Below the pieces are notes generated by a model. It was given only the letters and a program-made list of their open reading frames with translations, had not been told where the DNA came from and did not search any database. The position numbers and the translations under genes are program-made. Below are positions 1 through 8,892 of a stretch of DNA of 64,000 nt, in pieces. The DNA comes from Sphingobacterium pedocola (GTDB lineage Bacteria > Bacteroidota > Bacteroidia > Sphingobacteriales > Sphingobacteriaceae): assembly GCF_015209965.1 (NCBI RefSeq), contig NZ_MU158689.1, positions 556,086 through 620,085 of the forward strand, written 5' to 3'. How positions within the stretch are numbered: the first letter of the stretch is position 1; each line of letters starts with the position of its first letter.

Positions 1-1380
1 TTCCAGTTCAATTAAAACCTCTTGTTGCAGCATTTCCGGTTTTATGGTTTTCTGAACGACCTCTTCAAATTTTTGCTGGAAAAGAGGGATGTTTTCTTCC
101 TTCATCGTCAATCCAGCAGCATATTTATGTCCTCCAAATTGTTCTAAGAGATGACTGCATTCGCTTAACGCTTCGTATAGGTCAAAACCTAAAACCGAGC
201 GGGCCGAACCGGCGACATGTCCGTTGGTGCGGGTTAAAATAACAGTTGGGCGATAATATTTTTCGGTCAGACGAGAAGCAACAATCCCGATAACGCCCTT
301 GTGCCAATCGGATTTATATAGTACCGTAGATTTGCGTAACTGATTTATTTCACTGTTATCGATAATGGCCAGTGCCTCCTCCGTAATTTTAAGGTCAAAG
401 TCTTTACGAATGTTGTTTTGATCATCTACCGCTACAGAATAATTAACAGCTTCTTCAACGGATTTTGATATCAGCAGGTTAACAGCATCCTTTGCGTGGT
501 CAATACGACCCGCAGCATTTATTCTCGGCCCTATCTGAAATACAATATCATTCACGGTAAATATTCCAGTTCTGTTTGTTGACAATTTAACCAAAGCCTG
601 AAGGCCCACGCAGGGGTTGGAATTGAGTTTTTTAAGACCGAAATGGGTGAGGATTCTATTCTCGCCTGTAATGGGTACGATATCTGAGGCGATGCTAACA
701 GCTACCAGATCTAGATATTGATAGGCTTGCCCCATATCCATTCCGTTTTTTCTGATAAAGGCTTGGATAATTTTGAATCCAATGCCACATCCCGATAATT
801 CTTTATAAGGGTAGGGGCAATCCGATCGTTTTGGATCCAAAACTGCTACCGCATTTGGAATTGTCTCCCCAGGCAAGTGGTGGTCGCCTATGATAAAATC
901 AATACCTTTGCTATTTGCATAGTCTATTTTATCCAAGGCTTTAATCCCACAATCTAATGCTATTATCAATGAAAAATCATTTGCTGCAGCATGATCGATT
1001 CCTTGTATAGAGATACCATACCCCTCACTATAACGGTCGGGAATGTAGAACTCTAAACGGCTGTGAAATGTCCTGAAAAAACTATATACTACAGATACAG
1101 CGGTGGTGCCGTCTACATCGTAATCTCCATAAATAAGAATTTTTTCATTATTGCCTATGGCTTTTTCGATACGGGTAATGGCGAGGTCCATATCCTTCAT
1201 TAAGAACGGATCATGGAGTGCTTCTAATGTGGGTCTAAAAAATGTACGTGCTTGTTCGAAAGTTTCGATACTACGATTCAGTAATAACTTAGTAATAAGG
1301 GGGCTAATCCCCAATACATCTCGTAATTTTTCAATTTTGCTGACATCATTATTAGATTTTAGTACCCACCTTTTTTGCAT
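1..1380 (-). CDS. recJ: Single-stranded-DNA-specific exonuclease RecJ (C-terminus cut by window edge)
   Basis: RecJ is a 5'-3' single-strand DNA exonuclease used in recombination and mismatch/base-excision repair in the cytoplasm. The frame reads leftward from ATG at 1380-1378 (start MQKRWVLKSNN) without a stop to base 1, giving 460 visible residues of a usual ~560-580, so roughly 100 C-terminal residues lie outside. The DHH phosphoesterase signature is clear: YGDYDVDGTT (D86, D88, D90) and the DHH triad itself at D166-H167-H168, with a glycine-rich FGGHKYAAG (about residue 415) typical of the DHHA1 domain. These acidic and histidine residues bind Mn2+ in the family. It is monocistronic as far as seen, and divergent from the metallo-beta-lactamase gene. 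Recognition is secure. Confidence 0.96.
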   Translation of the reverse strand, partial: MQKRWVLKSNNDVSKIEKLRDVLGISPLITKLLLNRSIETFEQARTFFRPTLEALHDPFLMKDMDLAITRIEKAIGNNEKILIYGDYDVDGTTAVSVVYSFFRTFHSRLEFYIPDRYSEGYGISIQGIDHAAANDFSLIIALDCGIKALDKIDYANSKGIDFIIGDHHLPGETIPNAVAVLDPKRSDCPYPYKELSGCGIGFKIIQAFIRKNGMDMGQAYQYLDLVAVSIASDIVPITGENRILTHFGLKKLNSNPCVGLQALVKLSTNRTGIFTVNDIVFQIGPRINAAGRIDHAKDAVNLLISKSVEEAVNYSVAVDDQNNIRKDFDLKITEEALAIIDNSEINQLRKSTVLYKSDWHKGVIGIVASRLTEKYYRPTVILTRTNGHVAGSARSVLGFDLYEALSECSHLLEQFGGHKYAAGLTMKEENIPLFQQKFEEVVQKTIKPEMLQQEVLIELE

Positions 1381-1496
1381 ATCTTTGCACACTAATTTAC
1401 ATGTAAATATACATTTTATAGCCTTAGCTACCTAATGTAGCCGTGGCGTATTTAAAGTTGTTTGGTGTAACTGTCATATTTACAATATAATAAAAG

Positions 1497-2279
1497 ATGA
1501 TACAGGCACATTCCTTATTTGAGGGGTCTTTTTCAGTAGATGTCTCCAAGAAATTTGTTCCATTTGATCCCTTAAAAGACGATGTCAAAGATAGGCCGGG
1601 ATCCTTATTCATACATGTTCACCCTTTTTTAATTGAGTCGAGCGATGGACTGCTCCTGTGCGACGCTGGATTAGGTCAACGTACCCAGGAAGATGAACTT
1701 GTCATTCATCATAATATTCGAAAATTGGGATTTGAACCAGGAGACGTAAAATATGTCTTGATGTCACATTTACATAAGGACCATACCGGGGGCATGGTTG
1801 ATTTTAAAAGCGGTGTAGGTCGGGTGGCATTTCCTGAAGCAGAGTATATTATCCAACGCGGTGAGTGGGAAAATGCCTATAGTTCAGAGTCTGCTTCCTA
1901 TCGTACTGAAGTTTTCGACGTACTACAACGTAGCGGTAATCTCACTTTGGTGGAAGGAGAGGGCGTGCTGAATCAAGAAATTAGGTATCTTGTGAACGGA
2001 GCCCATACGGAGTTTCATCAAGCATTTCATATTGAAACCGGGGGTGAACATTTCTTTTTCGGCGGAGATGTCCTTCCAGAACCGGAAGAGATTTTCCGGA
2101 ATTTCATTGCGAAGTATGATTTAGACGGTCGACTAGCACGTGATCTGCGCAAGCAGTATTGGGAAGAGGGCAGCACCGAAGGCTGGGTTTATCTATTCTA
2201 TCATTCCAAAAGCATAGCCATTGGAAGACCTGAGCTTAAAGATGACGGGACTTATCGAATCATTGATGCCACAAAATAA
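1497..2279 (+). CDS. Metallo-beta-lactamase-fold hydrolase
   Basis: This 260-residue protein has the MBL-fold zinc site: HLHKDH at 91-96 (H91, H93, D95, H96), a further histidine pair around H170/H174, the bridging aspartate D191 in FGGD, and a late histidine at H236. This pattern matches the glyoxalase II / N-acyl-homoserine-lactonase branch of the superfamily, but the substrate cannot be read from sequence. There is no signal peptide, so it should be cytoplasmic. It stands alone, divergent from recJ, with no clear ribosome site in front of the ATG, as is common in Bacteroidota. It is followed directly by a 200-bp inverted-repeat element. Confidence 0.85.
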   Translation: MIQAHSLFEGSFSVDVSKKFVPFDPLKDDVKDRPGSLFIHVHPFLIESSDGLLLCDAGLGQRTQEDELVIHHNIRKLGFEPGDVKYVLMSHLHKDHTGGMVDFKSGVGRVAFPEAEYIIQRGEWENAYSSESASYRTEVFDVLQRSGNLTLVEGEGVLNQEIRYLVNGAHTEFHQAFHIETGGEHFFFGGDVLPEPEEIFRNFIAKYDLDGRLARDLRKQYWEEGSTEGWVYLFYHSKSIAIGRPELKDDGTYRIIDATK

Positions 2280-2280
2280 A

Positions 2281-2480
2281 GGAGGCTGTATCAAAAGGTC
2301 TTATAAAGCGTGTAAACGTCATTTCGACCAAAGGGAGAACCCCGAAGGGCTCTCCGAAGGAAAATCTAACGATATATATAAAAAATCCTGAAAATCAGAT
2401 AAACTTTAATTATTCATGCTTTTAGATTTCTCCTCGTTCCTCGTCGAAATGACGACATAGTTTACTTGCGAGACAGCCTC
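2281..2480. repeat. 200-bp intergenic inverted-repeat element
   Basis: Nested inverted repeats fill the gap between two genes: outer GAGGCTGT (2282-2289) with ACAGCCTC (2473-2480), inner CGTCATTTCGAC (2317-2328) with GTCGAAATGACG (2443-2454), and an imperfect AATCTAA/TTAGATT pair inside that. The element begins one base after the stop of the upstream gene. It looks like a non-coding palindromic (REP/MITE-like) repeat; no protein is encoded. Only one copy of this class is in the window. Confidence 0.7.
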
Positions 2481-2551
2481 TTCTTATTTTTATAGCTGTC
2501 AGAGCTATTTCCAAGGTAAATTCGTCATGCGCACGTGATGGTAATTTTTTG

Positions 2552-2559
2552 TAACTTTG
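2552..2559 (+). promoter_or_regulatory. Candidate -7 box (TAACTTTG) for the antiporter pair
   Basis: TAACTTTG fits the Bacteroidetes -7 consensus TAnnTTTG and lies about 62 bases before the ATG at 2622. No good TTG (-33) is seen at the expected 19-21 nt upstream, so this is a weak call. Confidence 0.35.
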
Positions 2560-2621
2560 CACCAATGGTATTGAATAAATCCCATGGTAATAAAAATGTT
2601 ATTTCAATTAATTATTGAGTT

Positions 2622-3101
2622 ATGTCTATCGTAAGAGAGTCTGACCTCATTGGCATTGGCAAAAAGTATCAAATCGAAACTGAAGCTGGAGACCATATGG
2701 TTGTTGTAATTCATGATGACGGTCGTCGAGAACTGTACCGTCATGATGATGAAGAAAGCGAAACACACTGTGTTATGACTTTATCGGATGAAGAATCCCG
2801 TCAGGTTGCTGGTATTTTAGGGGGACTATCGTACAAGCCCAAGGCTCTTGAAACTATTCAAGTCGCATTGGATGATTTGCGCATCGAATGGTATAAAGTT
2901 GAAAAGTCCAATGATGGTGTGAACAAAAGCATTGGTCAATTGGAAGTTCGTCAACGTACCGGCGCCTCTATCATTGCGGCTATCCGCGAGGATGAAACTG
3001 TTATTAATCCAGGGCCGGATTATGTCATTGTGCCTGGCACCACGCTAGTAATAGCGGGTAAACAAAAGAATATTAAACTGTTAAAAGAAATATTGCTATA
3101 G
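2622..3101 (+). CDS. KhtT-like regulatory subunit of a K+/H+ antiporter (TrkA-C domain)
   Basis: The 159-residue protein has an N-terminal part (1-70) rich in charged residues and a C-terminal TrkA-C/RCK-C domain (about 75-159, ending VIVPGTTLVIAGKQKNIKLLKEILL). This is the architecture of KhtT, the peripheral ligand-sensing subunit of the Bacillus KhtTU antiporter. The very next gene, 7 bases downstream, is a CPA2 antiporter without its own TrkA domain, which fits a two-gene KhtT-KhtU unit in which this subunit gates K+ (or other monovalent cation) efflux against protons. In KhtTU the TrkA-C domain binds cyclic-di-AMP in Bacillus; whether this protein does is unknown. It is cytoplasmic, with no signal peptide. 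Confidence 0.82.
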   Translation: MSIVRESDLIGIGKKYQIETEAGDHMVVVIHDDGRRELYRHDDEESETHCVMTLSDEESRQVAGILGGLSYKPKALETIQVALDDLRIEWYKVEKSNDGVNKSIGQLEVRQRTGASIIAAIREDETVINPGPDYVIVPGTTLVIAGKQKNIKLLKEILL

Positions 3102-3108
3102 AAGATAT

Positions 3109-4416
3109 ATGACTCATATTATTATTTTAGAAATAGGAATTGCTGTACTACTTGTTGCTCTGGTTGGATTATTAGCTAACCGCCTTCGATTTTCTGTTAT
3201 TCCATTTTTTATTGTAATAGGTATGTTGTTGGGAAATAAAGAATATCCTACCTTCGTTTCCGACTTTTTGAGTCAAATTGGTAATCCCTCGCTGACTTCG
3301 GGTTTTAATGTAGTCTGGTCCTTTTTTACGTTCACCGAAAGCAAGCCCTTTATTGAATTTATGGGTCGGCTAGGGGTTCTATTCCTATTGTTTTATCTCG
3401 GCTTAGAGTTTTCTGTGGGGCGCCTCGTCAAATCTGGGAAATCAATCGTCACTGGCGGAGCACTTTATGTACTCATCAACTTTGTTTCGGGTTTATTTAT
3501 TGGATGGCTGATGAACCTCCCTTTCAAGGAGTTAATGGTGTTGTGTGGGCTTATGACGAGCTCTTCTACGGCGATTGTAGCTAAAGTGCTGACTGATCTA
3601 AAGCGGACAGCTAATGCCGAAACTGAAGTCATTATGGGAATGATCATGTTCGATGATTTGTTTATAGCCATGCACATATCATTCCTTTCCGGTTTGATTC
3701 TTACAGGAGGTACTTCATTCTTTGCAGTAGCAGGTACCTCGCTTTTGGCGTTGGGTTTTATTCTTGCATTTTTAGTATTGGGTAGGAAGCTTATCCCATT
3801 TATCGATAAATTATTGCAAGACAAATCGTCTGAATTATTTATTCTCATAATTTTCAGCTTGTTATTTGTTATTGCAGGCTTTTCAGAAACCATTCACGTG
3901 GCCGAGGCAATCGGTGCTTTGATGGCAGGCCTTGTATTTGCTGATTCTAAGTACATTAAAAAGATTGAGGCAATGGTATTACCTTACAAAGACTTCTTTG
4001 GAGCCATGTTCTTCTTTAGTTTTGGGCTTTCGATTGATATTTACTCGCTTGGAGGGGCCATAGGGTGGGCAGCTGTAGCCGCGCTAGTTACTATAATCGG
4101 AAATGTCGCTTCTGGTTACTTCGCCTCACGGTTCTCGAAGTTAAAGCCACGTACGTCGTTTGATATTGGATTTACACTATCAGCAAGGGGTGAGTTTTCG
4201 ATTATCATGGCCAATATTGGAAAGGCGGGCGGATTACTTCCAGTGATACAATCTTTTGTGGTAGTATATGTCTTGATCCTTTCTATCGTCTCTCCGCTTT
4301 TAACGAAGGAGTCTCGCAACATTTGGAATGGGCTATTTGGGAAAGATACGCCTCCTTCCAAACCTCAGAAAACGCTCAGTGATTTGGAAGCGGCGGCTAT
4401 AATAGAGAAGTCCTAG
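3109..4416 (+). CDS. CPA2-family cation:proton antiporter (KhtU/KefB-like membrane subunit)
   Basis: This 435-residue integral membrane protein has about 12 hydrophobic segments from residue 4 onward. It carries family signatures such as LLFYLGLEFSVGRL near residue 95 and a conserved SARGEFSIIMA segment near 360. It lacks the C-terminal TrkA-N/Rossmann domain of KefB/KefC; that role is supplied by the separate regulatory subunit 7 bases upstream. The pair probably exports K+ in exchange for H+ for pH or osmotic homeostasis. The last codons overlap by 4 bases the 3' end of the convergent DUF59 gene. Confidence 0.87.
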   Translation: MTHIIILEIGIAVLLVALVGLLANRLRFSVIPFFIVIGMLLGNKEYPTFVSDFLSQIGNPSLTSGFNVVWSFFTFTESKPFIEFMGRLGVLFLLFYLGLEFSVGRLVKSGKSIVTGGALYVLINFVSGLFIGWLMNLPFKELMVLCGLMTSSSTAIVAKVLTDLKRTANAETEVIMGMIMFDDLFIAMHISFLSGLILTGGTSFFAVAGTSLLALGFILAFLVLGRKLIPFIDKLLQDKSSELFILIIFSLLFVIAGFSETIHVAEAIGALMAGLVFADSKYIKKIEAMVLPYKDFFGAMFFFSFGLSIDIYSLGGAIGWAAVAALVTIIGNVASGYFASRFSKLKPRTSFDIGFTLSARGEFSIIMANIGKAGGLLPVIQSFVVVYVLILSIVSPLLTKESRNIWNGLFGKDTPPSKPQKTLSDLEAAAIIEKS

Positions 4417-4742
4417 AATAATCCCAAATCCAGTTTTGCCTCTTCGGTCATCATGTCTTTCGTCCACGGCGGATCAAACGTGAGCTCCACCAAAGATTCA
4501 TTAACACCAGCTATAGAAGCCACTTTACGTTGTACTTCGTCCATTATTTCACCAGCTACCGGGCAACCCGGAGCGGTTAACGTCATCACCACCTTAGCAA
4601 TACCGCCCTCTTTCGTGATAATCTCGTATACAAGGCCAAGGTCTACGATGTTTGCCGGTTTTAATTCAGGATCGTATACAGTTTCTAATATTTCTCGGAT
4701 CTGAGGTGCAAGACCTAACTTATCCATTATAATTATACTCAT
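4413..4742 (-). CDS. DUF59/MIP18-family Fe-S assembly protein (SufT/PaaD-like)
   Basis: This 109-residue protein is a single MIP18/DUF59 domain: VYDPELKPANIVDLGLVYEI (start of domain), then the hallmark MTLTAPGCPVAGEI with its conserved cysteine, and a C-terminal LTFDPPWTKDMM. Family members help mature Fe-S proteins as part of, or alongside, the SUF system. Here no suf genes are adjacent. The ATG at 4742 overlaps the TGA of the upstream glycosyltransferase (ATGA), suggesting translational coupling. A second ATG (4727, MDKLGL) would also give a full domain, so the start is uncertain by five codons. Confidence 0.88.
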   Translation of the reverse strand: MSIIIMDKLGLAPQIREILETVYDPELKPANIVDLGLVYEIITKEGGIAKVVMTLTAPGCPVAGEIMDEVQRKVASIAGVNESLVELTFDPPWTKDMMTEEAKLDLGLF

Positions 4743-5905
4743 GACTGTTTCGTATTTAAAATAACATTTTTATAAATAGCAATAAGCGTGCTCATATTAC
4801 GCGTTGGAGTATATTTGTCGATATACTCTTTCCGACAGTTGGCACCTATTGAACTTTTCACGGAACTATCTAAACTTTGCCATTGATCCAAACTAGCGAT
4901 TATACTCCTTTTTTCAAATGGATCGAAATGTAATCCCGTATATAAAGGTATAACCATTTTCGCTAATATTCCAATATTGCTTGATATTACAGGTGTACTT
5001 AATGCAAATGACTCTAAGATCGTCATAGGCATGCCTTCGTAACATATGGAAGGGACAAGTAATGCGTTTGCGTCTATCAGATGCTGTTGGATTACATCAT
5101 TTTCTTGAAAACCAAAATACGTTATGTTAGGGACGTCAGCTGTTAAGCGTTCTACTTCATGCTGTTGGGGGCCCGCCCCAAAAATCTTTAAAAAATGAGA
5201 TGTACCTTTCAGCGCCTCGATCAACGGTAAGATTCCCTTTTCTTCTGCCAGTCTCCCAATAAATATAAAAGATTCACCTTTCGCTTGCGGGGACATCTGA
5301 GGATCAGCTACGTAATTTCCTTTAACCGCGAAGTTATCACTAGGAAGGTTTATTTTCGATTTTAAAAAAACGGATTTTGCAAAATCCGATAAAACAATAA
5401 AGGTATTTATTTTGTGAAATGTTCCAAGCTTTTTGTGGATCCAATAACTACATGCGACCCAAAATGATTTGAGAACGGAATTGTCCAATACACCTAATTT
5501 CACAGCAGTCCAAGGGAAGTTTTCTGTCAGGCTATTGGTAAATATACTATTTTTATAAAAGAGGGTAGCAGAGGGACAGATTAACCTGTAATTGTGCAGG
5601 GTCATGACTATCGGGATTCTACTGCTATTGACGGCGCTTATAATCATAGGTCCAGAAGCGTAGTGTATATTGTGTATATGGACAACATCGGGACGAGAGT
5701 CCTTTATCGCTCTTTTAATACGATTGGATGCAATTAGGTTAAAAGGATAACTCAAGAATTGCAATAAACCGCTAAAACCTGTCTTATTTTGAAAAGTGAG
5801 TTCCGTCACCTCATGATCCTGACGAAGCGCATTAATTTCTTGATGAAAAACCATGTCCTCACCGCCTTGGTGTTGATAATAATTATGGACAACTAAAATG
5901 CGCAT
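4739..5905 (-). CDS. GT-B glycosyltransferase, family 4-like
   Basis: This 388-residue protein is a glycosyltransferase of the GT4/GT1 type: an N-terminal Rossmann half with HNYYQHQGGED and a HIHN motif at 77-80, and a C-terminal half starting FIFIGRLAEEKG (about 213-224) with the nucleotide-sugar EX7E motif EGMPMTILE (E290, E298). It probably transfers a hexose to a lipid-linked or cell-surface glycan; donor and acceptor cannot be told. No signal peptide is seen. It is the first gene of a two-gene unit with the DUF59 gene, which is functionally unrelated on its face. It is divergent from the polyprenyl synthase. Confidence 0.88.
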   Translation of the reverse strand: MRILVVHNYYQHQGGEDMVFHQEINALRQDHEVTELTFQNKTGFSGLLQFLSYPFNLIASNRIKRAIKDSRPDVVHIHNIHYASGPMIISAVNSSRIPIVMTLHNYRLICPSATLFYKNSIFTNSLTENFPWTAVKLGVLDNSVLKSFWVACSYWIHKKLGTFHKINTFIVLSDFAKSVFLKSKINLPSDNFAVKGNYVADPQMSPQAKGESFIFIGRLAEEKGILPLIEALKGTSHFLKIFGAGPQQHEVERLTADVPNITYFGFQENDVIQQHLIDANALLVPSICYEGMPMTILESFALSTPVISSNIGILAKMVIPLYTGLHFDPFEKRSIIASLDQWQSLDSSVKSSIGANCRKEYIDKYTPTRNMSTLIAIYKNVILNTKQS

Positions 5906-5922
5906 CTACTATTTTATTTGTA

Positions 5923-5930
5923 CAAACTTA
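5923..5930 (-). promoter_or_regulatory. Candidate -7 box for the glycosyltransferase unit
   Basis: Read on the minus strand, bases 5930-5923 are TAAGTTTG, a full match to TAnnTTTG, 17 bases before the ATG at 5905. The -33 position has GTG rather than TTG at 21 nt spacing. Moderate support only. Confidence 0.4.
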
Positions 5931-5997
5931 GATAAATTTAGCCGACTTCTCCACTCAGAAATTAAATACTTATCTTCGCAAAACATTTGACATCGCT

Positions 5998-6975
5998 ATG
6001 TTTGGAAACACATTATATGTCGAAAAGATTCAGCATGCGCTTGAGCAGTCGAACTTTCCGGCAACACCTGATAATTTATACGATCCTGTCCGTTATATGC
6101 TCTCTCTTTCGGGAAAGCGAATTCGCCCTTTACTTGTTTTATTAGGTGCAGATTTATTTAATATCGAGAATATAGACGACGCGCTACCAGCAAGTTTAGC
6201 GATTGAGTATTTTCATAATTTTTCGTTGGTCCATGATGATATTATGGATAACGCGCCCTTGCGTAGAGGAAAGGAAGCTGTGCATAAGAAGTGGAACGAA
6301 AGTGTAGCTATATTGTCTGGTGATGCCTTATTGGTAAAGGCGTACGAGCAGTTGGCTTTTGTGAAAGTCGAATATATACCGGAGTTGCTGCGTATTTTTA
6401 GCCAGTTGGCCATCGAAGTGTGTGAAGGGCAACAGTATGATATGGATTTTGAATCGATTGATTCGATCACGGGAGATCAATATATTGAAATGATTCGTCT
6501 TAAAACATCTGTTCTATTGGGTGGTGCACTGGAAATGGGGGCAATAATAGCAAATGCTACCCTTGTGGATCGAAAACATATCAATAATTTTGGCGTCAAT
6601 TTAGGAATTGCTTTCCAGTTGCAAGATGATATTTTGGATGTATACGGCGATCCATCTACTTTTGGAAAGCAAATCGCCGGCGATATCATTGCCAATAAGA
6701 AAACCATATTGTATATTTTGTTAAAATCGAAATTGGAGCAGGAGGATACTCAAGAATTCGAAGATTTGCTAACAAATAAGGCTATTACATCCGATGAAAA
6801 AATAACTCGGATGAAAAATTTATACCAAAAATATCATGTTGTGCAAGAGGCGGGTGAATTGAAGGGAAAATATACCCATTTGGCTTATGAAAGCCTACAG
6901 AAAGTGAACGTAACAGAACCTCAAAAGAAAGAGCTTTATAGCTTAGCCGATAATTTGATGCGGCGCACGCAATAA
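5998..6975 (+). CDS. Polyprenyl diphosphate synthase (trans-isoprenyl diphosphate synthase)
   Basis: This 325-residue enzyme condenses isopentenyl diphosphate onto an allylic diphosphate. It has GKRIRP (39-44), the first aspartate-rich motif DDIMD (D80, D81, D84) and the second, DDILD (D210, D211, D214), which bind the Mg2+-diphosphates. The first motif lacks the two-residue insertion of bacterial FPP synthases, and length and sequence fit the longer-chain or GGPP-type enzymes of Bacteroidota, probably serving menaquinone side-chain or carotenoid synthesis; exact chain length cannot be set by eye. It is cytoplasmic and monocistronic, ending about 80 bases before the nitrilase-like gene. The antisense open frames here are shadows. 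Confidence 0.9.
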   Translation: MFGNTLYVEKIQHALEQSNFPATPDNLYDPVRYMLSLSGKRIRPLLVLLGADLFNIENIDDALPASLAIEYFHNFSLVHDDIMDNAPLRRGKEAVHKKWNESVAILSGDALLVKAYEQLAFVKVEYIPELLRIFSQLAIEVCEGQQYDMDFESIDSITGDQYIEMIRLKTSVLLGGALEMGAIIANATLVDRKHINNFGVNLGIAFQLQDDILDVYGDPSTFGKQIAGDIIANKKTILYILLKSKLEQEDTQEFEDLLTNKAITSDEKITRMKNLYQKYHVVQEAGELKGKYTHLAYESLQKVNVTEPQKKELYSLADNLMRRTQ

Positions 6976-7054
6976 TCTGATTGAAATGATAGGATTTTAT
7001 TTTAATTTTATTAAATTGTAACAATAAATCACCGGAAAAACTGTTTTCATATTA

Positions 7055-7831
7055 ATGGAACCTATAAAAATAACAACATTCCAAGCTTACCTGTTTTGGG
7101 AGAATGTAGAAAAAAACCTTCAAAATCTGGCTTTGCGATTATCGTCACTACGAGAGAAAACGGATCTTATTCTTTTGCCTGAGATGTTTAATACAGGTTT
7201 CACCATGAACGTGGAAAAATGTGCAGAAAAGATGGATGGCCCTTCCATGCATTGGCTTTATGAAATGTCCAAGAAATTCGACTGTGTCGTGGCAGGGTCT
7301 CTTATTATTGAAGAAGAAGATAAATATTATAATCGTTTTATATGGATGTCGCCGGATGGCAGTTTCGTGCACTATGATAAGCGTCACTTATTTGGGATGG
7401 CTAAAGAGGACGATGTATTCACCGCTGGAAAATCCCGTATTGTTCTTCAGCTTAAAGGATGGAAGATCTGCCCGATGATTTGTTACGACCTACGTTTTCC
7501 TGTTTGGTCGCGTAATCAGGTCGATGGATATGATCTTTTGGTGTATATCGCTAGTTGGCCAGATAAGCGTTCGGCGCATTGGCGTACATTGATTCCGGCA
7601 AGAGCATTAGAAAATCAAGCTTTTGTGATTGGAGTAAACCGTGTAGGGTACGACGGGAATGAGGTTTATTATTCGGGTGGTTCGATGTGCATTTCGCCTG
7701 TGGGAGATGTCGTGTATTATAAACCGGAGGATGAAGATTTGTATACGTTCACGCTCAATCCGAAAGATTTGGAAAATGCACGGGCTCAGTTCCCATTTCT
7801 AAAAGACGGCGACAATTTTTCCATTTTATAG
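7055..7831 (+). CDS. Nitrilase-family amidohydrolase, omega-amidase (YafV)-like
   Basis: This 258-residue protein is a carbon-nitrogen hydrolase with the full Glu-Lys-Cys triad: E43 in LLPEMFNTGF, K109 in YDKRHLFGM and nucleophile C143 in MICYDLRFPVW. The segments around the triad match the omega-amidase/YafV branch, which deamidates 2-oxoglutaramate or 2-oxosuccinamate in methionine-salvage transamination repair. No signal peptide is present, so it is cytoplasmic. Start codon ATG at 7055 has no strong ribosome site. Function at subfamily level is inferred from motif context only. Confidence 0.86.
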   Translation: MEPIKITTFQAYLFWENVEKNLQNLALRLSSLREKTDLILLPEMFNTGFTMNVEKCAEKMDGPSMHWLYEMSKKFDCVVAGSLIIEEEDKYYNRFIWMSPDGSFVHYDKRHLFGMAKEDDVFTAGKSRIVLQLKGWKICPMICYDLRFPVWSRNQVDGYDLLVYIASWPDKRSAHWRTLIPARALENQAFVIGVNRVGYDGNEVYYSGGSMCISPVGDVVYYKPEDEDLYTFTLNPKDLENARAQFPFLKDGDNFSIL

Positions 7832-7842
7832 TAAGATAAAAC

Positions 7843-8187
7843 CTATCTGTAAGGTCGATCTAAAATAGCCGCTTGAATTACAGCCTGTTTGAGGTCAAAA
7901 GCTACTGTTTTTTCCTCTAACGCTTCTAAGGCTAAAGCTTGAGGAATAATCTTTTTTTCCCCCTTATATTTTTGTATGTGCGATACTTCCGGGGGTGTTG
8001 ATTCCCTTTTAATTACCGGAGGATGAATGGTAGAACGCGTTGGCATTGACGGTGCTTGCATAGGAACAGGTGGTACAGGAACTCTGACGTCACGTTTAGC
8101 CGTCTTCTCCATTTCCTTTTTATAATTATTGTAAATATTATAAATGAGTCCCCCCACCAAAACCAAAGTAATTAATATATTTTCCAT
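7843..8187 (-). CDS. Small single-span membrane protein of unknown function
   Basis: This 114-residue protein has an N-terminal hydrophobic helix (about 3-18) followed by a Lys-rich stretch, then a Pro/Val-rich linker with repeated VPxxPxxxP character (about 36-65), and a helical tail. It looks like an inner-membrane anchored protein with a cytoplasmic tail. No family is recognised. It is convergent with the nitrilase gene (11 bases apart) and divergent from the MarR gene. A near-promoter TAACTTTA sits just before the ATG. Confidence 0.6.
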   Translation of the reverse strand: MENILITLVLVGGLIYNIYNNYKKEMEKTAKRDVRVPVPPVPMQAPSMPTRSTIHPPVIKRESTPPEVSHIQKYKGEKKIIPQALALEALEEKTVAFDLKQAVIQAAILDRPYR

Positions 8188-8299
8188 TGAACTAAAGTTA
8201 AGAAATTAATTAAAAAATACAGGTATAGGTGAAATAAAATTTGGAAATTATGCTAATAATGACTTAATTGCATAAGCAACCTAAACTTATTTATTAATC

Positions 8300-8740
8300 A
8301 TGACTAGTAATAATCTATTTGCAGAAGAGTTTTTCTCGTTTTTAACTGGAAAAGCGTCTACTGCTATGTCAAGAAGACTACAGCGAAATTTAAAGGAAAG
8401 CTGTCTAACGATTACTGCGGAGCAATGGAGTCTCCTGTATTATTTGTGGAACGAAGAAGGACTAACACAACAAGAGTTGGCCAATCTTACCTTTCGCGAT
8501 AAGCCCAGTATTTCACGATTAATTAACAACCTCGAAAAATTGAAACTGGTTATCCGTGTCAACGATAAAGGAGATCGCAGAACCAACCTTATTTACCTGA
8601 CGAAGGAAGGCAGAAAGATTAAAATGGACTGCATGGCGCAGGCATCACGTACAATCGCCGAAGCTATCGACAACGTCGATCGGGATAAACTTAAAGATGC
8701 GCAGCATATCTTGGAAACAGTATACCAAAATTTAAAGTAA
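8300..8740 (+). CDS. MarR-family transcriptional regulator
   Basis: This 146-residue protein has the MarR winged helix: helix-turn-helix LTQQELANLTFRDKPSISRL (about 55-74), recognition helix near 68-82, and a wing carrying the conserved D92-R93-R94 before the LTKEG turn. Such dimers bind palindromic operators and usually repress neighbouring genes; here the adjacent gene is the small membrane protein in divergent orientation, a possible target. Ligand is unknown. A GCAATG-type repeat follows immediately and ends in a T-run, possibly serving as terminator. Confidence 0.9.
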   Translation: MTSNNLFAEEFFSFLTGKASTAMSRRLQRNLKESCLTITAEQWSLLYYLWNEEGLTQQELANLTFRDKPSISRLINNLEKLKLVIRVNDKGDRRTNLIYLTKEGRKIKMDCMAQASRTIAEAIDNVDRDKLKDAQHILETVYQNLK

Positions 8741-8753
8741 ACGCTTAAATGCC

Positions 8754-8840
8754 CGTCATTGCGAACCGGAGGCACGATGGTGAAGCAATCTATTTGAACA
8801 AAAAGTTAAGATTGCTTCGTCATTCTTCCTCGCAATGACG
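8754..8840. repeat. GCAATG-family palindromic repeat, copy A
   Basis: An 87-bp element bounded by CGTCATTGCG (8754-8763) and its reverse complement CGCAATGACG (8831-8840), with internal GAAGCAATCT / AGATTGCTTC arms. It is followed by AGTTTTTT, so transcribed RNA could end here after the MarR gene. Related copies lie at 21339-21426 and 45577-45661. Confidence 0.75.
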
Positions 8841-8892
8841 AGTTTTTTCACAGTTCAATGATCTTTTTAGATACGCACAATTCCTTACAGAG

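Noticed and set aside
1151..1435. Plus-strand frame over the start of recJ
   Set aside because: Lies antisense to recJ coding; no family likeness or ribosome site. The minus-strand recJ frame is clear.
3465..3893. Minus-strand 142-codon frame inside the antiporter gene
   Set aside because: Antisense shadow of the CPA2 antiporter; composition is that of reversed membrane-protein codons.
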